A stretch of DNA of 64,000 nucleotides, taken from NCBI GenBank assembly GCA_020073495.1, contig JAIQFD010000003.1:434001-498000 (forward strand), read 5' to 3'. This document shows positions 16,740 through 25,570 of the stretch, piece after piece. The position numbers were made by a program, and so were the translations under genes. How positions within the stretch are numbered: the stretch's first letter is position 1; each line of letters starts with the position of its first letter. Source of the stretch: Terriglobia bacterium. GTDB lineage: Bacteria; Acidobacteriota; Terriglobia; Terriglobales; Acidobacteriaceae. Under the pieces are notes generated by a model. The model was not told the DNA's origin and ran no database searches. It saw only the letters and a program-made list of their open reading frames with translations.

Positions 16740-19505
16740 TCAGACCTTGGCCTTCTCGACTTCTACCTTGATGTCGCGGTTATTCCCCGTCGGGCCCCAG
16801 TAGTTCAGGCGGAAATTGACGTGACCGTACTTGCCGATGAGTTGAGTGGGCTTGATCTTGATGTAGGTGAGGGATTGCCAGCCGCCTTGCTTGAAGCCGA
16901 GGTATTTCTCCCATCCGTGATACATGGTGACCCGTCCCGGCTTTTCACCGGGGAGGATCTGTAGCCGGCAGACGCATTGCCCGACGTCGTTGTGGATGCG
17001 GACCCAGTCGTTGTCTCTCAAGCCGCGCTTGCGGGCGTCGTCGGGATGCATGTAGACGATGGGACCGCCCCGCTGCAACCGCAGCATGGCGCGGTGGTCC
17101 CGCCAGGTGGAATGGATCGACCAGCGCCCGTGCGGCGTGTTCCAGTACAGCGGGTATTTCTCCGGAACAGGTTCCTTGAAAGTCGGCAGGGTCTCGCCCA
17201 GCTCGATGTACCACGGATGATCGATGTAGAACTGCTGCCGGCCGGTCAGCGTGCGCCAGGGACGCTTCTTCTCCAACTGGTGTTTGAAGGGCGTGTAGGC
17301 GATGCCGTCCTCGATATCGCTGGTCCACGACTCCGGATCGGTGGCCACGAAGCGCAGCGGCTTCTCCTGCAACTGCTGGTAGGTCATGCCCTTGGTCTCG
17401 ACCGCGTTTGCCAGGATGAAGTTCACCGCCTGCTCGTCGGATTGGATTGCGCCCTTGCCGGTCCAATCGTGCTCCAGTTTGGTGAAGTCCCGGTTCCAGT
17501 CGAAGACATCGTCGTGGAATGGCTTTAGCCCTTTCTTGGCGGCGACCTCGGCCATTTTCTTCGCCAGCGCGCGGAAGATGTCCCAATCGGTCTTGCTTTC
17601 GAAAAGAGGCTCACAGGCCTTGCCGAAAGGATGGATGTAGCTGTGACAGTCGGTGGAGTTGATGTCCACCTTCTCGTAGTAGCTGGCGGCCGGCAGGACC
17701 ACGTCGGAATAAAGCGCCGTGGTGTCCATGCGGTAATTGATGTCGACGATCAGGTCGAGATCTTTCCAGAGCGACGACTCGAGGATCTCGTTGCCTTTGG
17801 CCTGGTTCAGGTAGTTGGCGCGCCACACGATGAACGCGCGTGGCTTTCGGCCGTTCTTGGGCCACAGCGGCATCCAGCCGTTCTTTACCGATTCCTGGAT
17901 GTACCAGTCGATGGACTTTCCGTTGTACAGGTGCGGGTCCTTGCTGGTGGAGTGGACGTAGCTCCACAGCGTCGTGTTCTGGAATCGCTGTTTCTTGCGT
18001 CCCTCGGGGAATGCAAGCTGGAAGAATCCGTGCTCCGGCCATATACGTTCCTGGCCGACGTAGTGGTTGAACCCGCCGCCGTTCTTGCCTGTGTTTCCGG
18101 TGAGCGCTACCAGGAGGATGAACGAACGGTTGATGAGGTCGTTGTGGAACCAGTGATTGGTCCCGGCGCCGTGGATGATCATCGCAGGTTTCCGCGTCCC
18201 CAGTTCCTGGGCGAAGAGTTCGATCTCGCGGGCAGGGAGGCCGGTCCGTTCGGCAACTTTCTTCGGGGTGTAGGCGGAGAGCTCCTGCTTGAGCAATTCG
18301 AAGACGGTCGTGACTTCCGCCATCGTTCCGTCCGCGAGCCGCACCTGGTACGTGCCGGTCAGGGCCGGATCGACACCGCTGAGCTGGATGGTCTTTTCGG
18401 CGGACCCCATGCTGCCGGAAACTGCCACCGCGCGCTGCTGCTTCGTGTCCCAATAATAGAAGATGTCTTCCTTGCCGCCGTTCTTGAGGTCGGACTCGCG
18501 CAGGAATCTCTTCTTCCCGGTGAGCACCAGCAGCGGCATGTCGGTCTGTTCCTTCACATAAGGCTTATCGATGAGGTCGTGGTCGATGAGGTGCTTCGCT
18601 ACGCCGAGCGCGAGAATTCCGTCGGTCCCGGGGTTGATCCGGAGATAGAAGTCGGCGTGGATGGCGCTGGAGTTGAAATCCGGCGAGATGCAGACGATCT
18701 TGGCACCGTTGTAGCGGGCCTCATAGGCGAAGTGCGCGTCCGGGATGCGAGTCTGGGAGATATTTGACCCCCAGAGCACGATGTACTTGGAATTGAACCA
18801 GTCGGCGCACTCGCAGGCCTCGGTCTGCACGCCCCAGGTGAGCGGCTCCCCTGGCGGCAGGTCGCAGTACCAGTCATAGAACGAGAGGAAAACGCCGCCG
18901 ATGTAGTGCGCCAGGCGCGATCCAGCACAGAAACTCACGGGGCTCATGGCCGGGATGACGCTGAAGAATGTGTTGGTGTCCGGACCAAAGTTATAGACGT
19001 TGTCCAGCAGCTTCTCTGCCACGAGCGTGAGGGCTTCGTCCCAATTGGCGCGGCGCCACTTGCCCTCGCCGCGCTCGCCGGTACGGATCAGCGGATACCG
19101 CAAACGCTGCGGGCTGTAAACGTATTCGGTGAAACATCCGCCCTTCTGGCAGCCGCGCGGGTTGTAGTCGGGCAGATCCGCGTTGATGCGCGGATAATCC
19201 GAGGCCTGCTCCTCCCGGACCATGACGCCATTGCGGACGTAGACCTTCCACGAGCACGATCCGGTGCAATTAGCAGAGTGGGTGGAGCGGACTACTTTGT
19301 CCCAGGTCCAGATCTTGCGGTAGAAATCCTCCCAGCCCCGATAGGGATAGCTGCGAAGCGGATCGAAGTCGCCGGTCAAGGTAGACAGGATGGGCTTTTC
19401 CTTGCGCGAACAGCCCGGCAACCCCAGAGTCGCCGCGGTCATGGCCGCGGTCTGGATGAAGCTCCGCCTGGTGAAGGGCTTGGTCGGCTTGCGCTTGTCG
19501 CTCAT
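16740..19505 (-). CDS. Alpha (molybdopterin) subunit, type II DMSO reductase family, Tat-exported
   Basis: A 921-residue catalytic subunit. The N-terminus carries a twin-arginine signal (TRRSFIQTAAM). A His-Cys-Cys-Cys set for the FS0 cluster follows (His76, Cys80, Cys84, Cys119; HSANCTGSCSWKVYVRNG). The Mo ligand Asp is visible in FYDWYCDLPPGEP at about residue 215, as in NarG. These are type II hallmarks shared by periplasmic (pNar) nitrate reductases, nitrite oxidoreductase, and selenate, chlorate and ethylbenzene-oxidising enzymes. The substrate cannot be fixed from sequence alone; the NO-stress genes nearby favour nitrate or nitrite as an inference. Start ATG 19505 overlaps the cytochrome c stop by four bases and has GGAGG upstream. 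Confidence 0.92.
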   Translation of the reverse strand: MSDKRKPTKPFTRRSFIQTAAMTAATLGLPGCSRKEKPILSTLTGDFDPLRSYPYRGWEDFYRKIWTWDKVVRSTHSANCTGSCSWKVYVRNGVMVREEQASDYPRINADLPDYNPRGCQKGGCFTEYVYSPQRLRYPLIRTGERGEGKWRRANWDEALTLVAEKLLDNVYNFGPDTNTFFSVIPAMSPVSFCAGSRLAHYIGGVFLSFYDWYCDLPPGEPLTWGVQTEACECADWFNSKYIVLWGSNISQTRIPDAHFAYEARYNGAKIVCISPDFNSSAIHADFYLRINPGTDGILALGVAKHLIDHDLIDKPYVKEQTDMPLLVLTGKKRFLRESDLKNGGKEDIFYYWDTKQQRAVAVSGSMGSAEKTIQLSGVDPALTGTYQVRLADGTMAEVTTVFELLKQELSAYTPKKVAERTGLPAREIELFAQELGTRKPAMIIHGAGTNHWFHNDLINRSFILLVALTGNTGKNGGGFNHYVGQERIWPEHGFFQLAFPEGRKKQRFQNTTLWSYVHSTSKDPHLYNGKSIDWYIQESVKNGWMPLWPKNGRKPRAFIVWRANYLNQAKGNEILESSLWKDLDLIVDINYRMDTTALYSDVVLPAASYYEKVDINSTDCHSYIHPFGKACEPLFESKTDWDIFRALAKKMAEVAAKKGLKPFHDDVFDWNRDFTKLEHDWTGKGAIQSDEQAVNFILANAVETKGMTYQQLQEKPLRFVATDPESWTSDIEDGIAYTPFKHQLEKKRPWRTLTGRQQFYIDHPWYIELGETLPTFKEPVPEKYPLYWNTPHGRWSIHSTWRDHRAMLRLQRGGPIVYMHPDDARKRGLRDNDWVRIHNDVGQCVCRLQILPGEKPGRVTMYHGWEKYLGFKQGGWQSLTYIKIKPTQLIGKYGHVNFRLNYWGPTGNNRDIKVEVEKAKV

Positions 19506-20983
19506 GGTCTGCCTCCGGAGGGAGCTGTTGAAGGACCGCTTCGCGCCATTTTCTGTTCCTTTATTGCGGACAGTCCGCGCAGGTGGGCGACGACGTCGGC
19601 AATGTCCTGATCGCTGAGCGCCGGCGCATCAGACCGTTGAAAGGCGGGCATTGCGGTGCCGACCCGGCCGTTGCGGATGGTCCAGATGATGAACTCGTCC
19701 GACGCAGACTGCTGGAAGACGGGATTGCCGATCTCCGGCGCGATCCCGCCTCGTCCGCCGGGACCGTGGCAGCCGGCGCAATTTTTCAGGAATAGAGGGT
19801 GCCCGCGTTGGGCATCTCCGCGAGCCGTGAGGGTTGCGACGGGCGGGGAAGCCGGAATGCCATTGCGCAGGTACTCGATCACAGCGCTGATCTCATCCGG
19901 CAGCAACCCACCGGCGTGCGGTCCCCAGGCCGGCATCTGCGTTCCCGGACGTCCCTGCTCGATGTTCGCCTGCAAGTAATCGCGGCTGGCGGTTGCGGCA
20001 AGAGATGCACCTCGGACGGCCGGGACGAAGCGATTGAACTTCTTGTCCCAGCGGCTGTATGCGCCATTGCCATGGCAGGCCGCACAGTATTGCTGGTAGA
20101 CCTGCTCGCCCGTGAGCGGCGTGGGATGCAGAGCGCGGTACTTCTGCTCGATCTTGTCGGGCGCCAGGTAGCTTTCGGGGACGTCCCGCTTCCACTGGGA
20201 AAGCATGTACACGGTGAGAGCGAGGGCCTCCCGCCGCGTCACGGTGGGATTGCGCATCAGGCTGTCGGGCACCACCGCTCCTGGATCGCGGAAGTGGGCG
20301 AACTGCCAGTTCCACGTGGTGTGCGGCGGCTTGAGGTTGGTCATGATGAGCTGATGGCGCGTCTTCGCGCCTTCGTTGTCGAGCACCGGGCCCAGCACCC
20401 CGCCGCGCCCTCCCAGCTTGTGGCAGGAGCCGCAGCTCTTCTGCTGGTAAAGCTTCATGCCCGCAACCAGGAGCGGGATCTGCTCCGCAGGCAGTTTCTG
20501 CGCGTCGTGGCAGGTGACGCATGTTGCTTCCGTCATGTCCGGGGACAGCAGCGGGTAATCCCAGTAGACGTCCTCCGCCTTGGCCTCATCGAAAGTCATC
20601 GCCGCCCCCTGGCCGTGGTGGCAGACGGTGCAGCCGAAGCGGTCCACCGGATGCTTGTCGAGGATGTGGCCAGGATGCACGCGGTGCGGCAGCGGCACGT
20701 CCGTCATGCGCGGGTCGTCGATGCCATTGTGGCAACTGACGCAGCGATCCACCGCCCCCAGCGCCGGCACGCTGACTTGCTTCATCTCCATGCGGAACTT
20801 CGCCAGCAACTCGCGGCCGCGGGCGTCCGTCGCTTTCTGTTGGAGGATCTCGCGATACTGGCGCTGCACGCCCTTCCACTGGGCCAGATAGTTCTCGTGG
20901 ATGGCGGCGCCTGCCAGGTACCCGATCGTCACCAGGCTCGCCAGCAGCAGGATCCAGCGATAAATCCGCGAAGGATCTTTCAT
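19502..20983 (-). CDS. Membrane-anchored hexaheme cytochrome c
   Basis: A 493-residue protein with an N-terminal membrane anchor (ILLLASLVTIGYLAGAAI) and six CxxCH heme c sites: residues 81 (CVSCH), 118 (CTVCH), 155 (CVTCH), 184 (CGSCH), 300 (CAACH) and 402 (CAGCH). The first half resembles multiheme electron-transfer modules and the second half two class I cytochrome domains in tandem. Lying between a cytochrome b and the molybdoenzyme subunits, it should move electrons between the quinol-side complex and the exported enzyme. ATG 20983 is preceded by GAAGGA. It starts 13 bases after the cytochrome b gene. Confidence 0.9.
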   Translation of the reverse strand: MKDPSRIYRWILLLASLVTIGYLAGAAIHENYLAQWKGVQRQYREILQQKATDARGRELLAKFRMEMKQVSVPALGAVDRCVSCHNGIDDPRMTDVPLPHRVHPGHILDKHPVDRFGCTVCHHGQGAAMTFDEAKAEDVYWDYPLLSPDMTEATCVTCHDAQKLPAEQIPLLVAGMKLYQQKSCGSCHKLGGRGGVLGPVLDNEGAKTRHQLIMTNLKPPHTTWNWQFAHFRDPGAVVPDSLMRNPTVTRREALALTVYMLSQWKRDVPESYLAPDKIEQKYRALHPTPLTGEQVYQQYCAACHGNGAYSRWDKKFNRFVPAVRGASLAATASRDYLQANIEQGRPGTQMPAWGPHAGGLLPDEISAVIEYLRNGIPASPPVATLTARGDAQRGHPLFLKNCAGCHGPGGRGGIAPEIGNPVFQQSASDEFIIWTIRNGRVGTAMPAFQRSDAPALSDQDIADVVAHLRGLSAIKEQKMARSGPSTAPSGGRP

Positions 20984-20996
20984 CGCATCCTTCTCC

Positions 20997-22538
20997 CTAG
21001 TGCAGCGGCCACTGCGTGGGCCACCAGTAGAAGTGCCAGTTCGGCCCGCGGTGAACGGTTGCGAAGTAGGTCAGCAGCGTGAAGCCGACCAGGAAACAGG
21101 TGAACAGCGCTACGGCTGCCAGCCGGACCGAATCCCTGCGCCGAAGGACCCACAACGACCAAGCCGCAAAGATCAGGACCAGGAGCGAGCCCGGATTGAT
21201 GGCGATGATCCAGAGCTGGTGGATGCTGGGGAACCAGTTGCGCAGCCAGCCGAAATTGACGGTGAAGGCGACCATCCCCACGGTCACTGCGACACTGAAC
21301 AACACGGATTGCCAGAACACCGGCTTCTCCCGCGGTGTGCCGAACCATTCGCCCTCGCCTCCGGGACGGCGGTCGAGGAAGGGAATGAGTCCGAGCCCCA
21401 GCACCACCACAAGCGGGATCAGCAGTCCCCCGGTGAATGCGGAATAGGAAACGAGTTCCTGGATGCCAAGGAAATACCAGGGAGCTTTCGCCGGATTCTC
21501 CGGGATCGCGGGGTTGGCAAGCTCTTTGAGCGGCGCGTCGGAATAGAAGGCCAGCACCAGCGTGGTGGCCACGGTCACCATGAAGACCGACAGTTCCGCC
21601 CAGAACAGATGCGGCCAGCTCATGACCGTGTTTTCGGGTCCGCGGTTGACGGTCGGCCGCTTACCTTTGACCAGCGCCATCAGACCATACGTCTTGGTGG
21701 CTAACGGCTGGAATACTGGACGGCGCTCACCGCCCCATTCGGCGAGGCCACCCATGGGATCTTCCGGCTTTGCCAGACCTCCATCCTTGCGGATGCGCCA
21801 GAAGTGCACGCCTAACAATCCGACCAGTGCCACCGGCAGAACGAAGACATGTAGAACATAGAAGCGGATCAGCGCATCCTGGCCCACGAAGTTCGCGCCC
21901 AGCAACAGGCGTTTCTGGAATCCGCCGGGATCGAGCCACTTGGTGATCCCGATCGCGTCCGTCAGCTCGCGCGGCGAGTTGGCGATGTTCGAGCCGATGG
22001 TGATTGCCCAGTAGGCCAGTTGGTCCCACGGCAGCAGGTATCCGGTAAAGCTGAGGGCCAGGGTGAACACCAGCAGGCCCAGGCCCACCAGCCAGTTGAA
22101 CTCGCGCGGCTTCTTGTAACTGGCAGTGAAGAAGACACGCGCCATGTGCAGCAGTACGACCAGGACCATCACCTGCGCGGCCCAGCGATGAATATTGCGG
22201 ATGAACCGGCCGGTAGAGACCGTGAAGTGAATGTCCTTGATGGATTGGTACGCCAGATCGGTCGAAGGCTTGTAGTAGACCATCAGGAGAACGCCGGTGA
22301 TGACGGTGAGCACGAAGCTCGACGTCGCCATCAGTCCCAGCCCGAAGGTGAGCGTCGGGCTCAGCGAACGCAGATGCACCCGCACGCTGTGGATGTGCAG
22401 GAAGAGGTTATGGAAGGTCGCCTGCGACTCTTCTCGCTCCGACTCCGGCACTTTCCCGAGTCGGAAGCAGGCGTCCTTGACCGTATGGGGGAGCGCTGCC
22501 AGGTTGTGCACGAATTCGCGGGTCGCGGTCTGTTCCAC
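20997..22538 (-). CDS. Cytochrome b of a bc1/b6f-type complex (fused b and subunit IV regions)
   Basis: A 513-residue integral membrane protein. The start is taken as GTG 22538, which has AGGAGG six bases upstream and follows the Rieske stop by 10 bases; earlier ATG-type codons lie within the Rieske gene. The quinone-site and heme-binding blocks are visible: FIRNIHRWAAQVMVLVVLLH with paired His, GYLLPWDQLAYWA, and FYVLHVFVLPVALVGLLGVH with the second His pair. A PEWY-like element appears as KAPWYFLGIQEL. The C-terminal part adds several helices. It should oxidise or reduce quinol together with the Rieske protein encoded upstream. Confidence 0.92.
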   Translation of the reverse strand: MEQTATREFVHNLAALPHTVKDACFRLGKVPESEREESQATFHNLFLHIHSVRVHLRSLSPTLTFGLGLMATSSFVLTVITGVLLMVYYKPSTDLAYQSIKDIHFTVSTGRFIRNIHRWAAQVMVLVVLLHMARVFFTASYKKPREFNWLVGLGLLVFTLALSFTGYLLPWDQLAYWAITIGSNIANSPRELTDAIGITKWLDPGGFQKRLLLGANFVGQDALIRFYVLHVFVLPVALVGLLGVHFWRIRKDGGLAKPEDPMGGLAEWGGERRPVFQPLATKTYGLMALVKGKRPTVNRGPENTVMSWPHLFWAELSVFMVTVATTLVLAFYSDAPLKELANPAIPENPAKAPWYFLGIQELVSYSAFTGGLLIPLVVVLGLGLIPFLDRRPGGEGEWFGTPREKPVFWQSVLFSVAVTVGMVAFTVNFGWLRNWFPSIHQLWIIAINPGSLLVLIFAAWSLWVLRRRDSVRLAAVALFTCFLVGFTLLTYFATVHRGPNWHFYWWPTQWPLH

Positions 22539-22548
22539 AGGAAGCCTC

Positions 22549-23013
22549 CTACACGCGGTACCGGGTGCCCGCCGGGATCTCACTGTCGGCGTTCACCACT
22601 AACTGTCCGTCCGCTGCCCGGCTGACCTCGAGCCAGGCCAAGGGGCGGGGCGCGGGTCCGCCCACTACATCGCCGTTCGCATCGAAGCGCGAACCGTGAC
22701 ACGGGCACGCGAATCCATCCTTCGAACGCCCCACCGCACAGCCCAGGTGGGTGCAGGTCGTGGAGATCGCGTAAAAACCGCCCGAATCATGGAACATCAC
22801 CAGACCCTCTTCCGGGAAAGCGGTCTCGCTGCCCGAGGCAAACTGCTCCGGTGGTCCCACCTTGAATCGGCGCACTGGACCTGGCAGTACCGCTGGATTC
22901 GGCAACCGCAGTATCCCGGCGGCTGCCGTGCCCAGTGCGGCAAAGAAGCTGCCGATCGAAGCGAATGTCAGGAAGCTGCGCCGGCTTACGCGCGGCGGAT
23001 CTAGACGGGACAT
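22549..23013 (-). CDS. Rieske [2Fe-2S] protein, Tat-type signal
   Basis: A 154-residue Rieske subunit. The cluster motifs are CTHLGC and CPCHGS, the usual CxHxxC...CxxH pair. The N-terminus has a twin-arginine motif (VSRRSFLTFASIGSFF) that acts as both signal and anchor. The ATG at 23013 is chosen because AAAGGAG precedes it and the Tat motif follows; it overlaps the end of the flavoprotein gene by 13 bases, indicating translational coupling. With the cytochrome b it forms the core of a bc-type complex in this operon. Confidence 0.9.
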   Translation of the reverse strand: MSRLDPPRVSRRSFLTFASIGSFFAALGTAAAGILRLPNPAVLPGPVRRFKVGPPEQFASGSETAFPEEGLVMFHDSGGFYAISTTCTHLGCAVGRSKDGFACPCHGSRFDANGDVVGGPAPRPLAWLEVSRAADGQLVVNADSEIPAGTRYRV

Positions 23014-24899
23014 GGCTTCCACTCCTTTGAAAAGCTGAATTGCTCCATGGTGATTGCCTTGGTCGGACAGCGTTCGGCGCACAGGCCGCAGCGGATGCAC
23101 CGGTCTTCGTCTTTGAGGATGGCCGAGAGGTCCGTGGGGTCGAGCCCCAGTTCCCGGATCGCGGTCTCTATCTCCGGTGAGGGCGCGATGCGATCGGAAG
23201 AGACCAGCTTCAGGCACACCGTCGGGCAGACATCGACGCATCCGCCGCACAGGATGCAGCGCTCACCGTCGAAGATGGTGTTGATCCCGCAATCCAGGCA
23301 GCGGCCCGCCTCGGCGCCGGCCTGTGGCTCGTCATATCCGATTTCGACGAGCGCGTCAGGGCGTTTGAGGCGCTCTTCCGGGGGGAGCGTCGGAATGTGC
23401 AAGCGCGTCCGCCGCTCGTAGTGTTTTTCCCGGTGGTACGATTCGATCGGGATGTGGAACTGGACTTCGTCGGGCGCGATCTCCTTCCCGCGCAAGTAGC
23501 GATACACCGACCGGGCTGCCTGCTTGCCGCTCGCGATAGCGTGGATCATCAGGCGCGGGCCGTATGCGATATCGCCGGCGACGAACACGCCATTCGCGGA
23601 GGTCGCTCCCGTTGCCGGATCGTTCACGATCTGCTGTGGCGAGCGCATCTCGATGCCGTCGGTCGCGGGGTCCAGGAAGCTCAGGTCGGCGGATTGACCC
23701 ACCGACAGCAGGACGGTGTCGCCTTCGATTTCGGTCATGACCGATTCGTCGAACTTGGGAGAGAAGCGCTTGTTCTCGTCGTACACCTGGGTGCAGCGCA
23801 CGAAGCGGACGCCGCGCACGAACTTCTGCCCGTTGACCTCGCGCACCAGGACTTCCTTCGGGCCCCAACCGTTGTGACGCGCGATCCCTTCTTCCTGGCC
23901 TTCGAGGATCTCCACCGTGTCGGCGGGCATTTCCTCCAGCGATTCCAGGCAGGCCAGCTGCACCTCCCGGACCCCCGCCATGCGGGCGGCGGTTCGCGAG
24001 ACGTCGTACTCCTCTTGCCGCAACACAGTCCGGGCAACGTCGTATGCAACGTTGCCGCCGCCGATCACGATGACGCGCTGGCCGAGTTCGACCTGCTTGC
24101 CAAGCGATACGTCGCGCAGGAAGTCCACGCCGCCCATGACGCCGATCGCTTCGGCGTTGGGGATGGGCAGCGCCCGCGACCGCTTCGCACCGCACGCGAT
24201 GATCACCGCCGAGTAGTCGCGGCGCAGGTCGGCGAATGTGATGTCCTTGCCGACTTGCGTACTGCATCGGATCTCGACTCCGAGCGACTGGATGACCGCG
24301 ACTTCCGCTCGGATCAGGCTCCTTGGGAGACGGTATCCGGGAACTCCGGTGTACAGCATGCCCGCGGGCTGCGGATCCATCTCGAAGATCGTGGGGCGGA
24401 ATCCCATGAGCGCGAGATCATGCCCTGCGGCCAGTCCGGCCGGTCCCGACCCGATGATCGCGATGCGTTCTCCCGCAGGTTTGGGAAACTCCGCGTTCGT
24501 CAGGAATTCCAGAAGGTGGCTGAGTTCGTCGGCGTCGTCGCATTGCCGGCCCTCGGCATTGCTTCTCAGGTAGGGAGGAAGCTCGCGGCCCGGATCACTC
24601 CGCGCCTCGCTGCCGAACTTTTCACACACGATGCGCTTCAGAGCGCGTATGGAGATGGGCTGGTCGATGCTGCCGCGCCGGCACGCGGCCTCGCACGGAG
24701 CGCCACAGATGCGGCCGCAAAGCGAGGCGAGCGGGTTGGGACCGCGGGCGATCAGGTACGCGCGCTCGTAATCTCCTGCGGCGATCGCCCGGACGTACCC
24801 TCGGGCGTCCGTATGTACCGGGCACGCGTACTGGCACTTGATCTGTTCGCGCCAGTACTCGTTCCCTGCCACCCGGACTTGGTACTGAGTAGCGCCCAT
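23001..24899 (-). CDS. GltD-like FAD/NAD(P) oxidoreductase with N- and C-terminal iron-sulfur domains
   Basis: A 632-residue cytoplasmic flavoprotein related to the small subunit of glutamate synthase. Domains in order: an N-terminal Cys-rich helical domain (CQYACPVHTDARGYV, then CGRICGAPCEAACRRG), an FAD site (IAIIGSGPAGLAAG), an NAD(P) site (VIVIGGGNVAYDVART), and a C-terminal 2x[4Fe-4S] ferredoxin domain (CILCGGCVDVCP and CIRCGLCAERCP). No large glutamate synthase subunit is nearby. As first gene of the respiratory operon it may pass electrons between NAD(P)H and the membrane complex; that role is inferred from position. A Crp-type dyad lies 75 bases upstream of its ATG. Confidence 0.85.
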   Translation of the reverse strand: MGATQYQVRVAGNEYWREQIKCQYACPVHTDARGYVRAIAAGDYERAYLIARGPNPLASLCGRICGAPCEAACRRGSIDQPISIRALKRIVCEKFGSEARSDPGRELPPYLRSNAEGRQCDDADELSHLLEFLTNAEFPKPAGERIAIIGSGPAGLAAGHDLALMGFRPTIFEMDPQPAGMLYTGVPGYRLPRSLIRAEVAVIQSLGVEIRCSTQVGKDITFADLRRDYSAVIIACGAKRSRALPIPNAEAIGVMGGVDFLRDVSLGKQVELGQRVIVIGGGNVAYDVARTVLRQEEYDVSRTAARMAGVREVQLACLESLEEMPADTVEILEGQEEGIARHNGWGPKEVLVREVNGQKFVRGVRFVRCTQVYDENKRFSPKFDESVMTEIEGDTVLLSVGQSADLSFLDPATDGIEMRSPQQIVNDPATGATSANGVFVAGDIAYGPRLMIHAIASGKQAARSVYRYLRGKEIAPDEVQFHIPIESYHREKHYERRTRLHIPTLPPEERLKRPDALVEIGYDEPQAGAEAGRCLDCGINTIFDGERCILCGGCVDVCPTVCLKLVSSDRIAPSPEIETAIRELGLDPTDLSAILKDEDRCIRCGLCAERCPTKAITMEQFSFSKEWKPCPV

Positions 24900-24966
24900 T
24901 CCCCGGCCTAAGTCGCGATCAGGCCCGATCGTCGCCCAAAGGCTAAGCCTCTCAAAAGACAGCAGC

Positions 24967-24982
24967 TATGACATAGGTCACA
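24967..24982. promoter_or_regulatory. Crp-type dyad operator, site 4
   Basis: TATGAC-ATAG-GTCACA, centred 75 bases before the first gene of the eight-gene respiratory operon. An activator bound at -41.5 would start transcription about 34 bases before that ATG. Confidence 0.6.
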
Positions 24983-25100
24983 GATGATTGAGACCTGACA
25001 TCTGGAGAATGAATGTCCCGGTTATAGCCTCCGTGGCCTCACCAAACCATTGCTGAATGTTGCAGTGCTGAATTCACGGTTGCTGCCCGACCCACCATTG

Positions 25101-25198
25101 AGTGAAAGGAAGGAGGAGATGCATTCTGGCTGGCAATCAAGAGTAGAAAGGACGCTTACGGGTTTAGCCCTTCAGCGTCCGTTTGGTTGCGGGGGGTG
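25101..25198. repeat. Left direct repeat of the island (attL-like), with terminator hairpin and 14 nt of tRNA-fMet 3' end
   Basis: This copy holds the hairpin GGACGCT...AGCGTCC at 25150-25180 and ends with GGTTGCGGGGGGTG, which is the 3' end of the initiator tRNA (reverse strand). It has its own AGTGAAAGG start that matches the stop-codon region of the integrase in the right copy. This suggests it once followed an integrase gene, or was copied together with one. Confidence 0.65.
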
Positions 25199-25218
25199 CC
25201 GCTCTTCTGCCCGATGGG

Positions 25219-25377
25219 ATGACCCTGGAGCAGTGGGACGACGAGATGATCCGCGAGGCACTGCGGCGGGCCAATGGTAACAAAAGCCAGGCAGCGCGGA
25301 TGTGGGGTCTGTCGCGCAACGCGCTGCGCTATCGCCTGTCGAAGATCGGCATCGAGGACGAGGAAAAGGAAAGTTAG
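25219..25377 (+). pseudogene. Fis-type HTH fragment of an NtrC-like regulator
   Basis: The frame (52 residues from ATG 25219, or 64 from TTG 25183) reads MTLEQWDDEMIREALRRANG followed by NKSQAARMWGLSRNALRYRL. This is the Fis-like DNA-binding end of sigma-54-dependent activators; the receiver and AAA+ parts are missing. The homologous part begins just after the left direct repeat, so the gene was probably cut there. A functional stand-alone Fis-like protein is possible but no ribosome binding site supports it. Confidence 0.5.
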
Positions 25378-25383
25378 GCCAGG

Positions 25384-25400
25384 TGGCCGAAAACCACCAC
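25384..25400. repeat. Short shared element upstream of first FecR gene
   Basis: TGGCCGAAAACCACCAC, followed by CACTGG. The same 17 bases occur at 29388-29404, and each copy lies 171-177 bases before the start of a FecR/W-rich gene. It may be a leftover of gene duplication or a shared control element. Confidence 0.45.
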
Positions 25401-25570
25401 CACTGGCCGAGGCCAGCCACTTCATCCTCGACGAACGCATTCTCGGCATTCTGTGCTTCATGAAAGCAAAGGGGTTGGGAGGCGCAGAATGGCGGCAAGT
25501 GTGGCCCGCCAACTGCTTCGCATATGTCCACGAATCCCTCGGTAACGGGGTTCCCGCGGGTCAGGGAGCC

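Noticed and set aside
16740-19505. Naming the molybdoenzyme as selenate, chlorate or nitrate reductase
   Set aside because: The visible ligands are shared by all type II members; no residue seen here separates the substrates.
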